Part shown: positions 58,479-64,000 of the stretch, piece after piece | How the letters are laid out: each line of letters opens with the position of its first letter | How positions within the stretch are numbered: the stretch's first letter is position 1 | Assembly: GCF_000148995.1 (NCBI RefSeq) | Contig: NZ_GL538352.1 | Location: 310,001-374,000, forward strand | Source of the DNA: Listeria grayi DSM 20601 | Lineage (GTDB): Bacteria > Bacillota > Bacilli > Lactobacillales > Listeriaceae | Length of the DNA: 64,000 nt | Direction of reading: 5' to 3' | Notes under the pieces: model-generated | Seen by the model: the letters and a program-made list of their open reading frames with translations, nothing else | The model's database searches: none | What the model was told of the DNA's origin: nothing | Program-made: the position numbers and the translations under genes

Positions 58479-59859
58479 ATATAGGCGGGAATTGCGACTA
58501 AGAAAACGCCTACGGGCTTTTCTGTCGCATATGACTCCCATCCAGGTTATCATCGCTTACTATGTGGTAGCTGTTTCTGTTTCAACGATTTTGCTGAGCT
58601 TACCGATGACCAAGCAAAAAGGTGTACATGTATCTTTTATCGATACGCTGTTTACGGCCGCTAGTTCGGTCAGTGTAACTGGACTTAGTTCTGTCGATGT
58701 GCATCATACGTATAGCACGTTTGGGATCTGGATCCTGATGGGCATTTTCCAGATTGGCGGACTTGGTGTCATGATGCTGAGTACGTTTTTCTACTTGATC
58801 CTTAGACGACGGATCGGTTTGAAACAGCGCCAACTGATCATGACCGATACCAATCAGTTTTCAATGAGCGGAATGGTGCGGATGCTGCGCGACATTTTAG
58901 TATTGATTTTTGGCATCGAATTGCTGGGGACATTGATATTGGGAATTTACTTTATCCCGCATTATCAGTCAATTCCTGAGGCGATGTTCCAAGGCTTATA
59001 TAATTCGGTTTCGCTGGTGACCAATGCGGGTGTCGACATTACTGGGCATTCCTTGATGCCGTTCGCAAATGACTATTTCGTCCAGATCATTTCGATTTTG
59101 CTGATCATGGCTGGAGCGATCGGATTTCCGGTATTATTGGAAACAAAAAAATTCTTATCGATCAAAAATGCTTTGATCCCGTTTCGCTTTTCCTTATTTG
59201 TAAAAGTGACGACGCTGACATATTTTATTCTGTTGATTGGCGGCGGGCTGTTTATCTGGCTTTTGGAATTCAAGCATTTCTATGCGCATTCCAGTGTGGC
59301 AGAAGGATTTTTCAATTCGATGTTTTTGTCGGCTACTTCGCGAAGTGCCGGCCTAGAAACGATCGACAGCAATTTGTTAAGTGTGCCGACATTGATCTTG
59401 GTATCCTTCTTGATGTTTATCGGGGCGTCGCCAAGTTCTGTGGGCGGCGGGATACGAACCACGACATTTGCGATCACGATGATGTTTGTGTATTCGGTTA
59501 TCCGCGGCCGGACGCATGTATATGTGTTTGGTAGAGAACTTTATCAAGAAGACGTGAGGAAGTCGCTAGCAGTTACTTTTTGTGCGGGATTCTTATGTAT
59601 GCTCGCCATTATGTTGATGGCACAAACCGAGCCACATGCGCCGCTGATGGCCATTATTTTTGAAGTGCTGTCCGCGTTCGGAACCTGTGGACTGTCATTA
59701 GGACTAACGCCAGATCTAAGTGTGGCTGGTAAGATCATCATTATTATACTGATGTTTATTGGCCGGATCGGAATCTTGTATTCCTTGCTTTCGTTCCGCA
59801 ATAAGAACCTGCCGAAAAATGCGATTCGTTTGCCGAAAGAAAAGATCATTACAGGCTGA
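58441..59859 (+). CDS. TrkH/KtrB-family potassium transporter membrane subunit
   Basis: 472 residues, four channel-like repeats: selectivity-filter glycines lie in SSVSVTGLSSVD, SLVTNAGVDITG, SATSRSAGLETID and SAFGTCGLSLGL. Basic N-terminal tail (RRELRLRKRLRAF). KtrB works with the RCK protein KtrA or KtrC, which is not encoded nearby. TTG at 58441 with AGGTGG seven bases upstream, lying in the end of the TerC gene; a downstream TTG at 58492 is possible. B. subtilis KtrB/KtrD are the nearest functional models. Confidence 0.88.
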   Translation: MREEKNDPLKKNEYRRELRLRKRLRAFLSHMTPIQVIIAYYVVAVSVSTILLSLPMTKQKGVHVSFIDTLFTAASSVSVTGLSSVDVHHTYSTFGIWILMGIFQIGGLGVMMLSTFFYLILRRRIGLKQRQLIMTDTNQFSMSGMVRMLRDILVLIFGIELLGTLILGIYFIPHYQSIPEAMFQGLYNSVSLVTNAGVDITGHSLMPFANDYFVQIISILLIMAGAIGFPVLLETKKFLSIKNALIPFRFSLFVKVTTLTYFILLIGGGLFIWLLEFKHFYAHSSVAEGFFNSMFLSATSRSAGLETIDSNLLSVPTLILVSFLMFIGASPSSVGGGIRTTTFAITMMFVYSVIRGRTHVYVFGRELYQEDVRKSLAVTFCAGFLCMLAIMLMAQTEPHAPLMAIIFEVLSAFGTCGLSLGLTPDLSVAGKIIIIILMFIGRIGILYSLLSFRNKNLPKNAIRLPKEKIITG

Positions 59860-59894
59860 TAAGGGCAATAGGAGCCCTATAGATAAAACAAATA

Positions 59895-59926
59895 CCCCCG
59901 CTCTTTATTATAAAAGAGCGGGGGTT
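59895..59926. terminator. Bidirectional terminator between ktrB-like and acyltransferase genes
   Basis: CCCCCGCTCTTT pairs with AAAGAGCGGGGG, a strong GC stem between convergent genes; the T tracts on either side are modest. Confidence 0.75.
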
Positions 59927-59952
59927 AGTCATGCTTATGACGACGGAGTAAC

Positions 59953-61011
59953 TTAATAACTTTGTTTTTGAAATCGACCTGCCCACTTAGTGAACATATT
60001 TCTGATTTTTGAAAAACGGAGTTCGATGACTGGTTGAACGATCGTCGTTACTACTTTACTCGATAAAATGATGGTCAATCCAAGTGAAATAGCCATTAGC
60101 AAGAAAATCGTCTGCAATTTGTAATCGACGGTTTGAACGGAGCCTTCTCTAAATAATTTAATGAAGAAACCGTGTAATAGGTATACATATAAGGTGTTTT
60201 TCCCCCATTTTGTAAAGAAGAGCTGTCTTTTCGGCACGAAGCTGAAAAAGGCGCTGATCGAAGCAAAGGAAATCGCATAGACGAAGAGACGAATGAAAAC
60301 ACCTAAAGTGCGATTATCGAGAAAATTGGCGTAAGGTTTAGAACCTAAGAACCAATTTTCATTCAAAGCAGGGTGAGCGATGATAAAACTTACAATCGCT
60401 ATAATTACACCAGCACCGATCCATTTAGCCAGTTTTGTTTGTAAATACTGGAAGTGCTGTTTGGTCAAATAAAAGCCAGCTAAAAAGAATGGGAAGAAGA
60501 CAAATGTTCTTGATAGACTCAGATAGCCGTCAATTTGATTAAAGTAACCTGCCACTAAGCCGATAACGATCGCAATTGGCATCGCGTAACGCGCAGATAG
60601 TTTGGCAAAGCCGATCAGCATGATATTCCAAAAGAATAAGCTGAGTAGGAACCAAAGCGACCATTCCGGTGCGAATAATTGGATCGAAAAGCTGCTCTTG
60701 CCAAGTAAAAAATAATAGAAAATACTATAAATACATTGGAAGAAGACATACGGTAAAATAAGCTTTTTCATTGTTTTTGTGATATAGCCAGGTTTCCGGA
60801 AGTTTTTGGCAAAAAAACCGGAAATCAAGATGAAGGCTGGCATATGAAAAGTGTACACATAAATATAAAGCACACGAATGCTGGCATATTCTGTAATATA
60901 ACTTTGCATCAGATGTCCAAAAACAACTAAAAAAATCAAAATAAATTTTGCATTATCAAAGTAGCTGTCGCGACCTTTGACTGGGGTAGTAGTTGGCATG
61001 AAAATCACCAC
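59953..61011 (-). CDS. Acyltransferase-3 family membrane protein
   Basis: 352 residues, ten helices. Family start DSYFDNAKFILIFLVVFGHLMQ with the conserved His (about 37), then YTFHMPAFILISGFFAKN and the basic KTMKKLILPYVFF. Such enzymes O-acylate envelope sugars or other acceptors; it lacks the extra SGNH domain of OatA. GTG at 61011 follows AAAGGA by seven bases; an ATG at 60999 is an alternative. Similar to B. subtilis YkrP. Substrate unknown. Confidence 0.82.
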   Translation of the reverse strand: MVIFMPTTTPVKGRDSYFDNAKFILIFLVVFGHLMQSYITEYASIRVLYIYVYTFHMPAFILISGFFAKNFRKPGYITKTMKKLILPYVFFQCIYSIFYYFLLGKSSFSIQLFAPEWSLWFLLSLFFWNIMLIGFAKLSARYAMPIAIVIGLVAGYFNQIDGYLSLSRTFVFFPFFLAGFYLTKQHFQYLQTKLAKWIGAGVIIAIVSFIIAHPALNENWFLGSKPYANFLDNRTLGVFIRLFVYAISFASISAFFSFVPKRQLFFTKWGKNTLYVYLLHGFFIKLFREGSVQTVDYKLQTIFLLMAISLGLTIILSSKVVTTIVQPVIELRFSKIRNMFTKWAGRFQKQSY

Positions 61012-61138
61012 GCTATCCTTTCTATTTAGGTTCTAGTATAGTAGTAAATACCCTGCTTCGTGTAACAAATAACCGACATTACAATGACAGTTTAGTAAAG
61101 AAGAAGCAAAACTTTGTAATGTTTTCTGAAAAAAGGAG

Positions 61139-61167
61139 TTGACTTTTTTCAAATTTGTCGCCATAAT
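61139..61167 (+). promoter_or_regulatory. Promoter of the riboflavin operon
   Basis: TTGACT (61139-61144), 17-bp spacer, CATAAT (61162-61167), about 20 bp before the FMN riboswitch. Confidence 0.7.
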
Positions 61168-61187
61168 CGTAGGTAATTGAATATCAT

Positions 61188-61325
61188 TTCTTCGGGGCAG
61201 GGTGTAATTCCCGACCGACGGTGACAGCTTCCTTTTGGTAGCTGAAGTCCGTGACCCGCATTAATTTGCGGTTGATCTAGTGAAAATCTGGAACCGACAG
61301 TGAAAGTCTGGATGGGAGAAGAAGT
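61188..61325 (+). ncRNA. FMN riboswitch (RFN element)
   Basis: All conserved blocks of the RFN element appear in order: TTCTTCGGGGCAGGGTG, TTCCCGACCGACGGTGACAG, GAAGTCCGTGACCCGC, GATCTAGTGAAAATCTGGAACCGACAGT (in part) and GTCTGGATGGGAGAAGAA. It is followed after about 105 bases by a terminator, then ribD. FMN binding is expected to favour termination and shut the operon. Confidence 0.97.
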
Positions 61326-61430
61326 ACGTGCGATTTTGTAAGGAGATCGTTTTTTTTACCAGTGCAATAAACAAGGGGGAAGTTTACCTTTTATTTGCTG
61401 CTGTGTAAGTTTCTTTGTGTTGAAATTTGG

Positions 61431-61458
61431 AGCCCTGCCATTTTGGTGGGGCTTTTTT
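61431..61458 (+). terminator. Riboswitch-controlled terminator before ribD
   Basis: AGCCCTGCCA (61431-61440) pairs with GGTGGGGCT (61445-61453), followed by TTTTTT. It is the expression platform of the FMN riboswitch. Confidence 0.85.
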
Positions 61459-61482
61459 ATGTATAAAGGGGTGAAAAGAGTT

Positions 61483-62601
61483 TTGGATAAACATGAAAAA
61501 TGGATGGCAATCGCTATAAAAGAAGCGAGGAAAGGGCGTGGAAAAACGTATAAAAATCCGTTGGTCGGTGCTGTTATCGTCAAAGCAGACCGTTTGATCG
61601 GAAAAGGTTATCACGCCAGCTATGGAGACGTCCATGCAGAAGTGAACGCCTTTCAAAATGTTTCCAACCCCGAAGAAACGAAGCATTCAAGTATCTATGT
61701 CACCTTGGAACCATGCGCCCATCATGGCAAACAGCCACCCTGCTGCGAAAAAATCGTGGAAATGGGGATCGAGCATGTTTACGTGGCACAGTTAGATTCC
61801 AATCCGCTAGTTCGCGGGAAAGGTGTTGCCTATTTGGAAGCACATGGAATCAAAGTGACTATAGGTGTTTTAGAGAAAGAAGCAGAGCAGCTGAATCCAG
61901 CTTTTCATTTCTTTCATCGTCATCGCCGTCCGCTTGTTACTTTGAAACAAGCCGTCACCATCGATGGCAAAACTAACAGCTCGGCGGCTAGCCGCACATA
62001 TTTGACGGATGAAAAGACGAGCGAAGATGTACAGCAACTGCGAATGGGATCTCAAGCGATTCTGGTCGGCAGTGAAACAGTTCTGATCGATGATCCTGCA
62101 CTTACGATTCGAAGTAACGTTGTGCCTTATCCGCCCGTCCGCATCGTGCTCGACAGACGCGGACGGACAGTGGATCAAAAGTTCCAGCTTTGGCGAGATG
62201 GTCTCGCAGAAACATGGCTTTTTACAGGCAACGAGCCAGATATTAATTTCGCAGAACATGTCCGTGTCTTTGTTGACCCGGACTGGACGACTGAAAAGGT
62301 GATCCGCATTTTAGCGGAAGAAGGAATTCAATCTCTTTGTATAGAGGGTGGCGCAGCAATACATGATGCCTTTTTAGCAGCTGGCAAAGTCGATCGGATC
62401 GTAAGTTATGTTGCTCCTTACTTACTGGGAGGAAATGCTCGTCCAGCTGTAGCAAGCAAGAGACAAACAGACGCTTTGACGGCATTTGAGCTTAGCCATG
62501 TAGAACAATTGAAAGAAGATGTGAAGTTAGTGTATCACAGAAGGGAGGCAGACAAATGTTTACCGGAATCATCGGAGCGATCGGTAAGATCACTCAGGTA
62601 A
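61483..62601 (+). CDS. ribD: Bifunctional riboflavin biosynthesis deaminase/reductase RibD
   Basis: Deaminates and then reduces the pyrimidine intermediate after GTP cyclohydrolase II. 372 residues from TTG at 61483, chosen because AAAGGGGTG lies about ten bases before it; the frame open further upstream runs through the terminator. Zinc motif HAEVNAF and PCAHHGKQPPCCEKI (deaminase domain, 1-145), then the NADPH reductase domain (from about 150) with LKQAVTIDGK, GSETVLIDDPALTIR and IEGGAAIHDAFL. Its end overlaps ribE by 46 bases. Confidence 0.94.
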   Translation: MDKHEKWMAIAIKEARKGRGKTYKNPLVGAVIVKADRLIGKGYHASYGDVHAEVNAFQNVSNPEETKHSSIYVTLEPCAHHGKQPPCCEKIVEMGIEHVYVAQLDSNPLVRGKGVAYLEAHGIKVTIGVLEKEAEQLNPAFHFFHRHRRPLVTLKQAVTIDGKTNSSAASRTYLTDEKTSEDVQQLRMGSQAILVGSETVLIDDPALTIRSNVVPYPPVRIVLDRRGRTVDQKFQLWRDGLAETWLFTGNEPDINFAEHVRVFVDPDWTTEKVIRILAEEGIQSLCIEGGAAIHDAFLAAGKVDRIVSYVAPYLLGGNARPAVASKRQTDALTAFELSHVEQLKEDVKLVYHRREADKCLPESSERSVRSLR

Positions 62602-63188
62602 AACAGACCCATCAAACTATCGTGATTGGTGTGGCGGCGCCAGAACCATTTTTGGAAAACTATAAAATCGGTGACAGTATGGCCGTGAATGGTGTATGCC
62701 TGACTGCAATTTCCATAACGGCCAATAGTTTCCAAGCAGACGTGATGCCAGAAACATTTCGCGCTACTAATTTAAGCCGCTTGCAGATCGGATCGCCAGT
62801 CAATCTTGAACGAGCACTACCTTTAAACGGCAGATTGGAAGGGCACCTGGTAGCAGGGCATGTCGATGCAACTGCGAAAATCGAACGAATCTGGCAAGAG
62901 GAGAATGCGATTCGCTATCAATTTGTATTTCCTGCTTCTTTAGCAAATGAGATCGTTCGCAAGGGTTCCGTTGCTATCGATGGGACAAGTTTGACGATCA
63001 TTGATGTAGCTGGAACAACTTTTTCCGTTGGTTTGATTCCGCATTCGCAAGCAACGACTATTTTAGCAAACAAAAAAGTTGGTGAGCTTGTCAATATCGA
63101 AACAGATCTGGTTGCCAAGTATCTTTTAAAGGAGCAGTCTGGGAATTCGCTATTGACTGCTAAGTATTTACAAGAACATGGATTTTGA
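62556..63188 (+). CDS. ribE: Riboflavin synthase alpha subunit
   Basis: Dismutates two molecules of 6,7-dimethyl-8-ribityllumazine to riboflavin. 210 residues made of two lumazine-binding repeats: MFTGIIGAIGKI start, then GDSMAVNGVCLTAI (repeat 1), GHLVAGHVDATAKI and GSVAIDGTSLTIIDV (repeat 2). SD GGGAGG inside ribD. Second gene of the operon in the usual Firmicute order. Confidence 0.96.
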   Translation: MFTGIIGAIGKITQVKQTHQTIVIGVAAPEPFLENYKIGDSMAVNGVCLTAISITANSFQADVMPETFRATNLSRLQIGSPVNLERALPLNGRLEGHLVAGHVDATAKIERIWQEENAIRYQFVFPASLANEIVRKGSVAIDGTSLTIIDVAGTTFSVGLIPHSQATTILANKKVGELVNIETDLVAKYLLKEQSGNSLLTAKYLQEHGF

Positions 63189-63202
63189 AGGAGGAAAGAA
63201 GG

Positions 63203-64000
63203 ATGGATCATAAAGTAGAGCAAGCGCTACAAGCATTGCAAGCTGGAAAACTAGTCATCGTCATGGATGATGAAGACCGGGAAAGCGAAGGAGATCTAGT
63301 CGGCATCAGTCAGTTTGTAACTCCGGAAGCCGTTAATTTTATGACAACTTATGCACGTGGGCTGATTTGTGTGCCTTTAGCCAAAGAATTGGCGGAAGAA
63401 TGGGATTTGCAGCCAATGACAGGACATAATACAGATAAGTTCGGGACCAATTTTACCATCAGCGTGGACCATCGCTCCACCTCAACAGGAATTTCTGCAT
63501 TTGACCGCGCAGCAACGATCCAAGCGTTGGGAAATAAACAGACCACAGCAGCAGACTTTTATCTGCCAGGGCATATTTTTCCGCTGATTGCAGAAACTGG
63601 CGGGGTTTTAAAGCGGCGTGGACATACAGAAGCAGCGGTAGATCTGGCTCGCTTAGCAGGCGCAGTACCGGCGGGGTACATCTGCGAGATCTTAAATCCG
63701 GATGGCACGATGGCAAGACGAGCAACGTTAGAAAAATTGGCAGAAGAGTGGGGATTGATAATGATAACGATAGATGATATTGTTCGCTACCGCCAATTGG
63801 AAGACACGCCAGTAGAATCCGAAGTAACGGTCAGCTTACCTACAGCTTATGGCAATTTCTCCTTAGAAGCATTTACGTCATTAGATGACGGTCAATTGCA
63901 GTTATTAGTATCAAAAGGAAAACTGGATACCGACGAGCCACTGCTAGTCCGCTTGCATTCAGAATGTTTGACTGGTGACGTCCTTGGATCGCACCGTTGC
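63203..64000 (+). CDS. ribBA: Bifunctional DHBP synthase/GTP cyclohydrolase II RibBA (cut by the window end)
   Basis: Supplies both riboflavin precursors. The 266 visible codons contain the whole 3,4-dihydroxy-2-butanone-4-phosphate synthase domain (DDEDRESEGDLVG at about 23-35, TSTGISAFDRA, and HIFPLIAETGGVLKRRGHTEA) and the beginning of GTP cyclohydrolase II with its zinc cysteines starting at HSECLTGD. The remaining part of the domain lies beyond the window. The usual Asn of DRENEGD is Ser here. SD GGAGGAAAG. ribH would be expected next. Confidence 0.95.
   Translation, partial: MDHKVEQALQALQAGKLVIVMDDEDRESEGDLVGISQFVTPEAVNFMTTYARGLICVPLAKELAEEWDLQPMTGHNTDKFGTNFTISVDHRSTSTGISAFDRAATIQALGNKQTTAADFYLPGHIFPLIAETGGVLKRRGHTEAAVDLARLAGAVPAGYICEILNPDGTMARRATLEKLAEEWGLIMITIDDIVRYRQLEDTPVESEVTVSLPTAYGNFSLEAFTSLDDGQLQLLVSKGKLDTDEPLLVRLHSECLTGDVLGSHRC

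Overview
This window reads as chromosome of a low-to-moderate-GC Firmicute, almost certainly a member of Listeria in the broad sense. The order LtaS, AlkA-type glycosylase, sortase A, YhfI, LplA, QueG, TrmL, lmo0937-like protein, tyrosine phosphatase, Fri/Dps, MFS+GntR, LiaIH, NagAB-NagR, TagO, two U32 proteins, LemA-HtpX, SpxH, YjbK, RelQ, NAD kinase, RluD-like, FabI, RpiA, YjcF/YjcH-like, IlvE, MFS, M42 peptidase and Gpx, then PrfC and TerC, follows from memory the lmo0927 to lmo0990 region of L. monocytogenes. The dltABCD slot (between fabI and rpiA) and the lmo0984-0987 slot (between gpx and prfC) differ. An FMN-riboswitch-controlled riboflavin biosynthesis operon lies at the right end. 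L. monocytogenes is a riboflavin auxotroph, so this is probably a non-monocytogenes species; I cannot name it safely.

Layout. 1-9.3 kb: envelope and repair genes (ltaS, srtA), lipoate salvage (lplA), tRNA-Gly, tRNA modification (queG, trmL), a SigmaB-controlled small membrane protein and a tyrosine phosphatase. 9.5-12.6 kb: a frameshifted serine hydrolase, a SUKH protein, and fri/dps with SigmaB and PerR-type control. 12.6-12.8 kb: a CU-rich sRNA that looks like the LhrC family. 12.8-20 kb: MFS/GntR pair, AI-2E family protein, two DUF915 hydrolases, small membrane proteins and the LiaIH envelope-stress pair. 20-26.7 kb: GlcNAc catabolism with a NagR operator, transporters, an LCP ligase and TagO for wall teichoic acid. 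26.8-42.9 kb: housekeeping (U32 pair, LemA-HtpX, SpxH, RelQ, NadK, FabI, RpiA, IlvE, Gpx). A duplicated terminator palindrome brackets a small inverted-repeat element after rpiA.

43.0-54.9 kb is the accessory part and the best candidate for an undescribed system. Two divergent Crp/Fnr-type regulators bracket eight genes: a membrane-anchored coiled-coil protein, a small membrane protein, a 650-residue protein of Ig-like repeats without any export signal, a lysine-rich lipoprotein, an 1812-residue surface protein of 16 Ig-like and 3 DUF11-like domains with a variant sorting signal (LLKTG), a possible SecB-like protein, and two small multi-pass membrane proteins. I read it as a dedicated regulation, export and display unit for a giant fibrous adhesin. 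The sortase needed for anchoring may be the SrtA at 2.8 kb.

54.9-64 kb: prfC, a Mn2+ (yybP-ykoY) riboswitch before the first of two TerC-family genes, a KtrB/TrkH-type cation channel subunit overlapping the second, an acyltransferase-3 protein, and the FMN riboswitch with ribD, ribE and the start of ribBA.
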